Positions 54,940 to 64,000 of a DNA stretch of 64,000 nt are shown one piece after another. The DNA lies in contig JAEOAD010000025.1 of the NCBI GenBank assembly GCA_036365145.1, positions 30,079,001 to 30,143,000 on the forward strand. The letters run 5' to 3'. Made by a program: the position numbers and the translations under genes. Within the stretch, counting starts at the first letter, position 1. Each line of letters begins with the position of its first letter. The notes beneath the pieces are model-generated. The model made no database searches and was not told the DNA's origin. It was given only the letters and a program-made list of their open reading frames with translations. The stretch is from Orientallactaga sibirica (taxonomy: Eukaryota; Chordata; Mammalia; Rodentia; Dipodidae).

Positions 54940-57185
54940 AGACCAACTGTCATGGGATCACACACGGAAACCTGACAGGAGTGGTGGGAGTCTGTGGAAA
55001 GAAGCTCTGAAGGAGATCTGCACAGCAGTCAGCAAACCAAAAACCAGGCAGGAACCAAGGTCTGCACAGGAGCATTCACACAGATGCCTGCTACCCTACA
55101 ATACGGACGGGAGCGGGAGGGCTTAGAATGAGGTATTTCAAGTCCCGAAAGACTGGAAACCATACTTCAGGCAAAACCGTAAGTCATAACTGAAGGAGAA
55201 AGAAAAAACTTCCCATGATAAAAGCATTTCAAAGGAATTTATGACCACCAAGCCATCTCTGTCAAAGATACTGGAAGGAACACTTCAAACTGAAAAGGAG
55301 AAATATAATCCAGAGGCTGCAAGGACAAAGCAAATTATGTGAGGACAGTTGTTAAGCAACTGAATGTTAGAACTTCACCAAACATCACAAAATCAACAAA
55401 CATCAGAAATTGATATACCATCTTTAACATAATTGTGGCCTCAATTCCCCAATGAAAGTATATAGACTAGCCCCTTTGATTAGAAAACAGGATCCATGTT
55501 TTTGCTTTCTCCATGATGTATACCTCACAAGGAAAGACAGACACTGCCTTAAGGTGAAAGGATGGAAAAAGGTATTCTGAGAGAAAGCAACAAGGAAATA
55601 AGTGGGCATTACTGTTATAATATCTGAAAAATAGACTCAAGCCAAAACTTGTGAGAAGAGTAAAGAATGTTTCTTCATGCTGCTCATGGGAGAAGTCCAC
55701 CAATGGACATTACATTTGTAAACACATTCCTTGACCACAGGTATAGCCCAATTTTATGAAACAAATGCTACTAGATGTAAAATCAGAGATTAACCCCAAC
55801 ATAGTAATAGTGTGTGACTTTGATATGCAATGAATAAGTCATGTGGACAAAAGATGAACAGAGAAACATTGGAGCCAAATGGTATTATGCATCAAATGGA
55901 TTTAACAGACATTTACAGAAAATTATACCCAAACACTACAGAATACATATTCTTCTAGGCAGCCCATGAAACTTTCTTTAAAATGGACCATGAATTAGGA
56001 CATAAAGCAAATCTCAACAGATATAGGAAATTAGAAATAACTTCTTATATTCCATCTGACCACAATGGAATAAAAGTAGAAATCAACAGTAAGTGAAACT
56101 ATAGGAAATATACAAACTCTGGAGATTAAACAATACAATTCAATGATGAGTGGGCCATCGATTAAATCAAGAGGCTAATAAAAATATTCCTGGAATCAAA
56201 TGTAAATGACGATAGAACATACCATAATAGCACATCCATGTTCATTGCTGCTCTATTCACAGTAGCTAGGAAATGGAAAACATTCTAGATGTCCAGCAAC
56301 TGATGAGTGGATAATGAAAATGAGGAACATGTATACAATGATGTTTCTTTTTCTGGAACAATTGTTTATTGAGAATTAAGTGATATAAATTAGAAGTAAA
56401 TAAGAAATAAAATAACATGAAAAGGTCAAATAACTATAACCATTGTTCCACTATTGTGTGTAATGCAATGACAGTTAATCAAAAACATCTTTATTGTTTA
56501 GTTTTCAAAAAACCCTTCTTTTTCCAAGATAACCGTGATTAACTTATGTACAAGCATCTTTAAGGCATTTTTCTTTAACAGGAAACTTAGCTGTATAGAA
56601 TCTAAACATTAAAGGTTAAAAAAATTGTTTCTATTTCTTGCCATTATAAGACAAAAGAGAATCTAGCAGAGTCAAGAAATCCATGCTTCAGGCCCTTTTC
56701 CAGGAACCAACATTGTTATATTATTTTTGTTATATTATTTCTATTTAGCAAAATCTGATCTAATTAGTAATCCTTCTTCCTTCTGGTGTGATTTGAAACT
56801 CAGTGACATCTTTCAGCACCAAACTAACAAAGTCATCAAATCCTAGAAGTGTGCTGACAATTTTTTATCGCTCTTCATCACAATGTGAATTCTTGATCCT
56901 ATACATTTGTCCACAAACTCTAGGGGCAGTAGCTGTGATGGGTTAGTGGTAAGGTTAACTGCCACGGCTATGATGGAAGTGTTACAATGATGTTTTATTA
57001 AGCTGAAAATAAAAGTGAAATTATAGAATTTGCAATAGAATGGATGGAACTAGAAAATATACTGAATGAGGTAACTCAGAGGTAGAAAGACAAACATTAC
57101 ATGTTCTCATCTGCAGAGCCTAGCTTTGGATTTTTAGATTTGTGTGTTTTAGGTGACAGAAGGCTAGAAAGGGGACTGGGGGTAG
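54940..57185 (+). mobile_element. Old, internally deleted L1 hosting a retropseudogene
   Basis: Sense L1 decayed by many indels. ORF1 C-terminal sequence lies at 55215-55290 (aaaggaatttatgaccacc encodes KEFMTTKPS). Endonuclease-domain pieces run from about 55470 (KKQDP-like, KDRHCLKVKGWKK) to 56220 (DHNGIKVEINS-like). At about 56231 the sequence jumps straight to the ORF2 C-terminus (cacatccatgttcattgctg), skipping the whole RT region (about 3 kb in the intact element). The 3' end continues to 56346, is interrupted by the LSM5 copy, and resumes at 56983-57185 (acatgttctcatctgcagag). Confidence 0.85.
56347..56982 (-). pseudogene. LSM5: LSM5 processed pseudogene nested in the L1
   Basis: LSM5 is an Sm-like subunit of the LSM1-7 (mRNA decay) and LSM2-8 (U6 snRNP) rings. 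The minus-strand copy runs over the full CDS relic at 56965-56680: the start codon has become GTG (56965-56963), then TTNPSQLLPLE, VDKCIGSRIHIVMKSDK, LLGFDDF and EDVTEF-like sequence, and ITPEGRRIT. A one-base loss after MKSDK near 56868 and another after RRIT near 56772 shift the frame, and stops follow. About 330 bases of 3'UTR-like sequence precede a degenerate poly-A (T-rich 56347-56352). No introns. The 13-bp duplication TACAATGATGTTT at 56334-56346 and 56983-56995 brackets it exactly. Non-functional. Confidence 0.95.
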
Positions 57186-57202
57186 GATGAGAAAAGAAAG
57201 AG

Positions 57203-57204
57203 GT

Positions 57205-57243
<39 letters not shown>

Positions 57244-57255
57244 TGAGAGCAAGAT

Positions 57256-57306
<51 letters not shown>

Positions 57307-57412
57307 ATGCCAGGCCTCCAGCCACTGCAAATGAACTCCAGATGCAGATGTCACCTTGTGCATCGATCTGGTTTATGTGAGTGCTGAGATTAAAGGCATG
57401 TGCCACATGCTT
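57203..57412 (-). repeat. Dip/B1 chimeric SINE
   Basis: An antisense Dip tail ((TTTA)n 57203-57242, (GA)n 57260-57300) and body run to gatctggtttatgtgag. The next bases, tgctgagattaaaggcatgtg, are antisense B1. The Dip head is missing. Confidence 0.75.
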
Positions 57413-57580
57413 ATCTCATATTTATTTCTTTTTCCTTACATTTTCTTTGCATTTCACTCTCTTTCATTATAGATGTAAATCAAAGCAGCTAACAGAGGCC
57501 ACACCACAACTCAACTGCTGTTCTGCCTTGAAACTTCCTCCTCTAAACACATTAATCCATTACTTTACAATTCAACTTCA

Positions 57581-57817
57581 GGGCTGGAGAGATGGCTTAG
57601 CGGTTAAGCACTTGCCTGTGAAGCCTAAGACCCTGTTTGAGGCTTGCTTCTCCAGGGCCCACGTGAGCCAGATGCACAAGGTGGCACATGCATCTGGAGT
57701 TTGTTTGCAGTGGCTGGAGGCCCTGGTGTGCCCATTCTCTCTCTCTCTCTCTGTCTGCCTCTTTCTCTCTCTGTCTGTTGCTCTCAAATAAATAAATAAA
57801 TAAATAATAAAATTAAA
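57581..57817 (+). repeat. Dip-type SINE
   Basis: Sense, full length, with (AAAT)n tail at 57786-57812. Confidence 0.92.
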
Positions 57818-58121
57818 CTTAACTTAGGTTCTTAGAAATGGTAGAATGAAGCCAGTTTCTTTGCCAGAATAATCACACAAACTGCTCCTAGTTCAGTTCC
57901 ATATTCAACCTCCATTGTGCATGTTTCTTTCAGTGTTCTTTCAGGACACTCACCAGAATGGTCCATTCAGTTCTACCTATAGTATTGTAAGGCTTCTCTA
58001 ATCCAGGCTTCCAAATCCCTCCACATTCCTCCTGCAAACCACTTCCTAATGACTATGAACCACATGGCCCAAGTTATCACAGAATAACCCCATTTCTTGG
58101 TACAGATTTTCTATATTACTT

Positions 58122-58352
58122 TCTTTTTTTTAAAATTATTTTTATTTATTTATTTGAGAGAAAGAGAGAGAGAGAGAGAGAGACATGTAGAGAGAAATAG
58201 AATGGGCATGCCAGGGCATCTAGCCACTGCAAACAAATTCCAGATGCATGCACCACCTTGTGCATTTGGCTTACATGAGACCTGGGAAATTGAACCTGGG
58301 TCCTTAGGCTTCACAGGCAAGTGCCTTAACCACAAAGCCTTCTCCCCAACCA
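58122..58352 (-). repeat. Dip-type SINE
   Basis: Antisense, full length; head ends tctccccaacc. Confidence 0.9.
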
Positions 58353-58505
58353 AATACATTAGCTTCTTTCTTATTGTTGGGACAAAATACTCAATGTAGG
58401 GAAGGAACGAGGATTTAATTAAGCATATAGTTCTAGAGCATAGAGTCTTTGATGGTAGAAAAGAGCATAGCAGCAATAGGAAGCATACATCCTATCATCA
58501 CACAG

Positions 58506-59225
58506 GGAGGGAGGAAGGGACTATATCTATGAGAAGTGGAGGCTGGGAAATGATGTGTGTACTGTATAGGTTTGCTCAGATAAAGCTTCTATTGCTATGA
58601 AAGGAGAAAATGAATACTGGGGAGATAATTCCACTCTAATATTAGCTGCTGGCATTCTAATACTAGGGATGCTGAGGCAGGAGGATGGTAAGTTCAAATA
58701 AAAACAACAACAAAAATGAAACAAAAAGAAGAACAAGACACATTAGGTGAGGGATCTATGGGCAGGAAGAAAATAAGTTTATTTTAGGAAGTATTGAGTT
58801 AAGTTAAAAAACCATCAGGCATCTAGTTTGAGATATCCAACAAGAAGGATAGGAAAAGGGAATATTTCCCGAGTGTTTAGAATACGAAAAGTGGTCCAAT
58901 GTTTGAGGATGAAGTAGGGTGAAAGGAACTTGGAAGAGAATAGATAAGTAAGAGGTGGTCCTGTTTAGAAATCAGAGGGAGTTTATTACAGGATGTAGTT
59001 ACACATCCTGCTGAAAGGACAAGTAAGAAAGGGGCTGAGAAAAGGTCATCTGATTTATCCCAAGGCTCCCTCTGTGCTGGGGCACTGAAGGCAAATTCAG
59101 TTTCCTATCTGAATCTCGATTTATGGCACTCAAATCAGAGGCAATTGATGGCGCTTATAAATAAACAGGCTTTCTCATTTTTCTGCTCAGCATGTTTTAT
59201 AAACCATATCGAGCTGCTTTTGGAA
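58506..59225. other. No confident feature
   Basis: Unique sequence. 58640-58700 (ctagggatgctgaggcaggagg) is a possible very degraded B1 sense fragment. Confidence 0.35.
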
Positions 59226-59239
59226 GCTTCAGGTCCCTT

Positions 59240-59469
59240 TCTCTTTGGTAACCAGGGATGTTTTAGGAGACTGCTCTGTTGTGGAGTGCTTCTCTACTAC
59301 CCCATCAGCCAAGAGTTCTGATGGCTCCTTCCAAGAACAAGACCCCCTGCTACTTGTGAATCCTGATTCGTGGCTGCAGCGGGAAGTGAAATTCTGTGGA
59401 GACTTTCATCCCAGAGCCTCAACATCCCCAGAGCCACTGGCATTCAAGGAGCTGCAGCAGCATCCTTGA
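59240..59469 (+). other. Candidate terminal-exon-like open frame
   Basis: A pyrimidine stretch ctttctctttggtaaccag at 59238-59256 resembles a 3' splice site. An open frame follows without interruption to TGA at 59467-59469 (about 70 codons, with QEQDPLLLVNPDSWL in the middle). No repeat is recognised here. I do not recognise the protein. It could be a real or relic last coding exon, or chance; there is no second exon to support it. Confidence 0.2.
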
Positions 59470-59537
59470 AGCACTGTGCCACCTTTAATGTTAAGCTATG
59501 ACAGGGTTTTGGGGATTAGATAAATCTTTGCCTCACT

Positions 59538-59726
59538 TTTTTTTTTTTTATTTGAGAGAGAGACACACACACACAGAGAAAGAGAGAGAGAGAGAGAGGG
59601 AATGGGCGGCTTTGAGCCCTTGCGTCTCTTTTTGCGTCTGGCTAAACGTGGGACCTGGAGATTGGAACCGGCGTTCTTAGGCTTGGCAGGCAGGCGCCTT
59701 AACCACCAAGCCATCTTTCCAGCCCT
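59538..59726 (-). repeat. Dip-type SINE, long-variant lineage (deleted)
   Basis: Antisense. It carries the variant body cgtgggacctggagattgg and gcaggcaggcgccttaacc, but most of the body between gggcgg and cccttgcgtc is gone. Confidence 0.83.
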
Positions 59727-59849
59727 CTTTTTCTTTCTTTCTTCTTGTTTTTTTTTTTTTTCATTTGAAGGTGTTTGTTAGGAAAGATGAAAGGAATCAG
59801 CTGCCTGTCAGTAGATTAAGGACAGGCTGAGGCAACAAGATGTGCTGGG

Positions 59850-60056
59850 AAGAGTTGAGCAAACTGGGGTCAAGTCCTGGCCCCTCCTCTTAAGCATGTG
59901 CAATTATGAGCAAGATAGCTGGCCTCATTGAAATTTAAATTTCTAATATGTGGACAATAACATGCAGTATAGAGAGTGGTGTGAGATTTAAACATGAGCT
60001 TCCATGTGTGTGTAAAAATTCATGGGTTCTAATAAGTGCACAACGAATGGGAACTG
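59850..60056 (+). repeat. MIR SINE
   Basis: The order ggggtcaagtcctggc, atgagcaagatagctggcc, atttctaatatgtggacaataa and ggttctaataagtgcaca matches MIR from body to 3' end. Old and diverged. Confidence 0.7.
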
Positions 60057-60574
60057 CTGTAGCCATGAGGAGAACTAGGTAAGCCTGGGTCTTCTGTTAC
60101 CATTCCATGTGTTTCCTTCCTGCTTAGGCAAAGGCACCTAGAGTTTTGTTCCTCAGTCCACACAGCACCCCGTTCATCTCCTCCTGTGCCATCCACAGCT
60201 CTGATGAATCATCTGCTCCCCACTCCGTGCTTTTCTTCCCTTGCTGAAGAGCAATCCTGACTTCCTACTGCAGGCAATCCGTGACCCCGATACCCACTGG
60301 TTCTCTTGGCCTTCACTTTCTGGACAGATCTGAGACCTTCAGAACTCAAACAGGGAGGAAAACCTTTCTTCCCAACCTGGAGGTCTCTTTGTTCTCAATT
60401 TCCCCTTGTTTATAATTCCCTGAGCAGACACAGAGAGAGAGATGGCAGAATTGCTAGACAGTCTGAGATAACAGGAGAGGCTGCCTATGGATAGAGTCCA
60501 GTTCAGCTGCCTTGAGTGCCAAAAGAGGTCTAACATGACCTACGCCAGCTTCCTGTCTCTCGCTATCCTTCCCT
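60057..60574. other. No recognisable feature
   Basis: Unique sequence; no gene or repeat recognised. Confidence 0.4.
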
Positions 60575-60703
60575 TTTTTCTTCTCTTCTTTCCTTCCCCT
60601 CTGTTCCTCCTTCCTTCCTCTCCTTCTCTCCCCTTCCTTCCTTCCTTCCTTCCTTCCTTCCTTCCTTCCTTCCTTCTTTCCTTTTCTTTCTTTCTTTCTT
60701 TTT
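60575..60703. repeat. (CCTT)n/(CTTT)n pyrimidine tract
   Basis: Nearly pure C/T, with about ten perfect CCTT units at 60635-60675, grading into the T-tail of the next B1. Confidence 0.93.
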
Positions 60704-60853
60704 TTTTTTGGTTTTCAAGGTAGGGTCTCACTCTAGCTCAGGCTGACCTGGAATTCACTATGCAGTCTCAGGCTGGCCTTGAACTCATGGCGATCTTCCT
60801 ACCTCTGCCTTCTGAGTGCTGGGATTAAAGGTGTGTATCACTACACCTGGCTT
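60704..60853 (-). repeat. B1 SINE
   Basis: Antisense, near consensus. Confidence 0.9.
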
Positions 60854-61120
60854 TTCCTTCCACTTTAAAAGCTATATTAGCATATATAAATTGTAAAAAA
60901 ACCAGTGGGTTTCTTCATGACATTTTTGTAATGCATATAATGTACTTTGATCATAATCAGCTCCCATTACCTTCTTATCCCCTTTCTTCTCTCTATAGTT
61001 CCCTTCCTCTTTTTTTTTTTTTCCTATTCTAGATTCCACAATTAAGAAAAAAACATGACACTCGTTGTTCTAAGATCACCTAACCTCATAATCTCCAGTT
61101 CCATCCATTTCCCAAGGTAC

Positions 61121-61272
61121 ATTTTTTGGTTTTTCGAGGTAGGGTCTCACTGTAGCTCAGGCTGACCTGGAACTCACTATGTAGTCTCAGGATGGCCTTG
61201 AACTCACAGCGATCCTCCTACCTTTGCCTCCTGAGTGCTGGGATTAAAGGTATGTGCCACCATGCCCGGCTC
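61121..61272 (-). repeat. B1 SINE with apparent duplication
   Basis: Antisense. The direct repeat ccaaggtacatttt (61113-61126, and 61273-61286 after the element) is its target-site duplication. Confidence 0.92.
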
Positions 61273-61369
61273 CAAGGTACATTTTGTAATAGTCTGAGAA
61301 GCTGTGTGTTGTTAAACATGAAGTTCTGGTATGTGCTAACATGTGGGGGTAGAAGGAAATTGGCCTCCA

Positions 61370-61535
61370 TGGAATTGGTCAGTCTTGGGTTAAATTCTGG
61401 CTAACCCATTGCCAGCTAATGTGAACCTCAGCCAATTCTTCACCCCTCTGACTTCCAGTTCTGACTCACAAAATGGTCATAAATCACCCTGAAGGCTTGT
61501 AGGTGGGGAAGAGGATATTAATGAGAAAATACGTG
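61370..61535 (+). repeat. MIR SINE
   Basis: gtcttgggttaaattctggc, gtgaacctcagccaattcttc, ctctgacttccagttc and acaaaatggtcataaat follow MIR order. Confidence 0.6.
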
Positions 61536-61599
61536 GGTTTTGGGAATGTTTGTGTGCATGTGCTCATCTGTGAACATACCACGGTGTGCATGGGACAAC

Positions 61600-61815
61600 T
61601 TCAGGTGTTGGGCCTCCTCTTCCACTTTGTTTGAGGCAAGGCGTTGGCTCCTGAGCTACCAAGCAATTCTCCTGTCTCCTCCTTTCTCACCACAGGCACA
61701 CTGGGATCACAGATGCTCACCTACAGCATTCCTCTTTTACATGAGTTCTCAGGATCCAAACTCACTCAAGTCCTCACACTTGCATGGCCAGCACTTTCCC
61801 CACTGAGCCATCTCT
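61600..61815 (-). repeat. B3/B4-type SINE
   Basis: Antisense B1-like left part (gaggcaaggcgttggctcc, cactgggatcacagatgc) joined to ctcacacttgcatggccagc and an actttccccactgagcc head complement. Confidence 0.6.
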
Positions 61816-62328
61816 CCTTCAGCCAGTGCTAGAAACATGGGCATTTATCTGCTGGGGGCCAGGTAAGTGCTTTTCAAAATGCCTGAATACATTCTGAAGG
61901 CTTGTTACAATTTTCATATGGATTGTATTAGAATATAATTCAATGAAATTTTTGTAGTCAATGACACCAGTATTATAGATTACTCTTCTTGTTCATTTAC
62001 AACTGTCACGATAAAGTCCTCAGCCTTGAGGATATTCGACACAGACTGGGGCTGCAAAGACCCTGCACAATGAAGAGCAGGAACTCTGGGGTTCCATTTT
62101 TTTCTTTATGCTTCCCCAAGTCACATGTGATGCTGTTTGTTGCAGGAGAGATAAGGATAAATAAAATACTCTTATACATCTGCAACTTAAAAATCTGACC
62201 AGATGAAGATATTTAAGAAATTTCATTTTGATGAATTAACTCTGCCAAACTAACTTCCCTAGTCATAGGTTATAGGTCAAGTAAACTCTCATAATAACAT
62301 CAATTTAGAATAATCTCAAATATTTCCT
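61816..62328. other. No recognisable feature
   Basis: AT-rich unique sequence; no gene or repeat recognised. Confidence 0.4.
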
Positions 62329-62331
62329 TGA

Positions 62332-62478
62332 ATTTTTTTTCGAGGTAGAGTCTCACTCTGGCCCAGGCTGACCTGGAATTAGTTATGTAGTCTCAGGGTG
62401 GCCTCAAACTCACAGCAATCCTTCTACCTCTGCCTCCTGAGTGCTGGGATTAAAGGCATGCACCACCACGCCTGGCCT
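62332..62478 (-). repeat. B1 SINE
   Basis: Antisense, near consensus, with a short T-run. Confidence 0.9.
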
Positions 62479-62534
62479 ACTGAATTTTAAAATGAATAGA
62501 ATGTGTGTATTTTAAAGTAAAGCAAGTCCTGCCA

Positions 62535-62860
62535 GTCAGCATTCTCTAGCAGAGCAGAGTCCACGGAATATGCACCGAAAGGGGGATTTACTGAGTTACT
62601 TTACAAGATATGGGCTGGAAAGCATGACCATTGCTGTCTGCAAGCTGGAGAGTCCGAGAACCTGTAGCTTCTCAGTCCATAAAGCTGCACTCAGGCCGGA
62701 GAGGTGGAGAACTTGTTATAGTCAGAATCAATCTGTTTATGCAGCCTGAGCCTTCAGGTCCTGAATACTGCCCATGAGCAACCTCCCACCTCCCAGCACT
62801 ATTGCACTGGGGATTAAGTTTCCAGCCTGTGAACTTTGGGGACACACTCAAATCACAGAA
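62535..62860 (-). mobile_element. MaLR-type LTR, antisense
   Basis: Starts agcattctctagcagagcag and ends ggggattaagtttccagcc plus actttggggacacactcaaa, the characteristic antisense 5' end of MaLR LTRs. It is older than the copies at 9 and 14 kb. Confidence 0.55.
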
Positions 62861-62937
62861 AGAGATTTTAAAAAAAAGGACACTAGTCTATTGAAAATAG
62901 CTATTGAAGAACTGTCTTATATATTTCACTTGTTTTT

Positions 62938-63107
62938 TTCGTTTGTTTGTTTGTTTGTTTTTGTTTTTTGAGGTAGGGTCTCACTTTAGCTCAGGCTGAC
63001 CTGGAATTCACTATGCAGTCTCAGGGTGGCCTCGAACTCATGGTGATCCTCCTACATCTGCCTCTTGAGTGCTGGGATTAAAGGCCTTTGCCACCACGCC
63101 CAGCCAT
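62938..63107 (-). repeat. B1 SINE
   Basis: Antisense with a (GTTT)n-modified tail (gtttgtttgtttgtttg). Confidence 0.9.
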
Positions 63108-63460
63108 TTCACAATTTTTATTACATATGTTTCAATGATATTTTAATGTGAAACATAGTCATTCTCGTCACGTTTGAAAAATCTCTAGCTTCTCAGTTGT
63201 TTTCTAAGGATCAACATCAGGTTTTGAAATTGCATAAGGAATATATTTGAAACAAATAGTTGATGGTATTATGGTTATCAATATTAGCACTTAGAAAGCA
63301 CAGGTGTGGAAAACGGAAAGCTCTCTTAGTTCACGAAAGACTTCTCTGATTTGTCTCCTCATCCAGTAGTGCACCCTCCTGCATTAACCAGAGGTCAAGT
63401 TTGCTGATCAAAGGAATCCACTTCATTGGCCCAAATTCAGGCTTCAGAACACAAAGGGGG
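63108..63460. other. No recognisable feature
   Basis: Unique sequence ending in a G-run (ggggggggg, 63457-63465); no coding evidence. Confidence 0.4.
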
Positions 63461-63477
63461 GGGGGAACCCTCGATTA

Positions 63478-63692
63478 TATTTATTTTCTTTTTCTTTTTC
63501 TTTTTCTTTTTTTTCTTTTTCTTTTTCTTTTTCTTTTCTTTTTCTTTTTTTTTTTTTCTTTTTCTTTTCTTTTTTCCTTTCCTTTCCTTTGTTTTATTTT
63601 ATTTTATTTTATTTTATTTTATTTTATTTTATTTTATTTTATTTCATTTCATTTCATTTCATTTCATTTCATTTCATTTCATTTCATTTCAT
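63478..63692. repeat. Three-phase pentanucleotide satellite
   Basis: Successive blocks: (TTTTC)n at about 63488-63590, (TTTTA)n at about 63592-63643, and (TTTCA)n at about 63644-63692. It lies at the A-tail side of the next antisense Dip. Long Phe-rich frames here are artefacts. Confidence 0.93.
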
Positions 63693-63699
63693 TATTTAT

Positions 63700-63938
63700 T
63701 TTTGGAGAGAGACACAGAGAGAGACAGACAGAAAGGGAGAGGGAGACAGAGATGGGCACGCCAGCAGTCTCTCAGCTGCTGTGAGCAAAATCCAGATGTG
63801 TGCGCCCCTTTGTGGGCAAGTGCAGCATTGCGCCCTTGCTTCACTTTGCATCTGGCTAAACATGGGACCTGGAGATTGGAACCAGCATTCTTAGGCTTAG
63901 CAGGCAGGCGCCTTAACCACTAAGCCATCTCTCCATCC
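63700..63938 (-). repeat. Dip-type SINE, long variant
   Basis: Antisense, the best-preserved long copy: ctgctgtgagcaaaatccag, tgtgggcaagtgcagcattg, cgcccttgcttcac, then ggacctggagattggaacc and the head complement ccatctctccatcc. Confidence 0.9.
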
Positions 63939-64000
63939 CAATTATATTTATTTTCAAGTGCATGAATTTTTACTCATATAAAACAATTCTTAAATTTAAA

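Larger units (their letters stand above)
57440..58505 (-). mobile_element. Possible MaLR LTR, broken by two Dip copies
   Basis: Pieces at 57440-57580, 57818-58120 and 58353-58505. The last (gttgggacaaaatactcaatg, gaggatttaattaagc) resembles 9020 and 14222, but the rest is less clear. Confidence 0.35.

Noticed and set aside
63401..63923. Phe-rich frames of up to 165 codons resembling membrane proteins
   Set aside because: They translate the TTTTC/TTTTA/TTTCA satellite and the adjacent Dip.
5355..63938. tRNA-like heads in many elements
   Set aside because: They are the promoter-derived heads of Dip, B3 and ID SINEs with SINE bodies attached, not tRNA genes; no cloverleaf with an anticodon arm and aminoacyl stem was found.

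Overview
The window is a mammalian, specifically rodent, intergenic or intronic stretch with no intact protein-coding gene that I can support. The rodent assignment rests on dense B1 SINEs, B3-like SINEs, an ID-like element, MaLR-type LTRs and a rodent-style L1. The commonest element is a tRNA-headed SINE of the B2 superfamily: its head begins ggctggagagatggcttag, it has a conserved body, a CT-rich stretch and an (AAAT)n tail. I recognise it as the Dip family described from jerboas and their relatives (Dipodoidea). The species is inferred (a jerboa such as Jaculus, or a jumping or birch mouse), not proven.

Layout. 1-7.4 kb: B1 and Dip copies, a solo class II ERV LTR with a 6-bp duplication, and an L1 3' end. 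7.5-9 kb: no recognisable repeat. 9-19 kb: MaLR LTRs and many SINEs, plus a class I LTR inserted inside a Dip. 19-26 kb: two related LTR-like sequences, an ID-like element, and an old antisense L1 broken by a Dip and a B1. 26-29.9 kb: a 55-bp tandem duplication, a long (GAAA)n and unclassified sequence. 29.9-37.2 kb: one minus-strand L1 about 7.2 kb long with 5'UTR, ORF1, ORF2 and 3'UTR. Its target-site duplication lies outside an extra 246-bp segment, which marks it as a 3' transduction. 37-47 kb: SINEs, truncated L1 3' ends and a MaLR LTR. 47.4-48.2 kb: a cyclin C (CCNC) retropseudogene joined to a second copy of an unclassified sequence found 2.3 kb upstream. 48.2-54 kb: mostly unique, with B3 copies. 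54.9-57.2 kb: an internally deleted old L1 carrying a nested LSM5 retropseudogene with its own duplication. 57-64 kb: SINEs, MIRs, MaLR pieces and pyrimidine-rich satellites.

The only protein relics are L1 ORF1/ORF2, CCNC and LSM5, and all are disrupted. There is no operon-like organisation, CRISPR array or functional RNA gene. What the window mainly shows is L1-driven retroposition: L1 copies, SINEs and processed mRNAs share A-rich 3' ends and target-site duplications, often nested so that their relative ages can be read. Coordinates of old SINE and LTR ends are approximate to about 5-20 bases; elements with stated duplications are exact to within a base or two.
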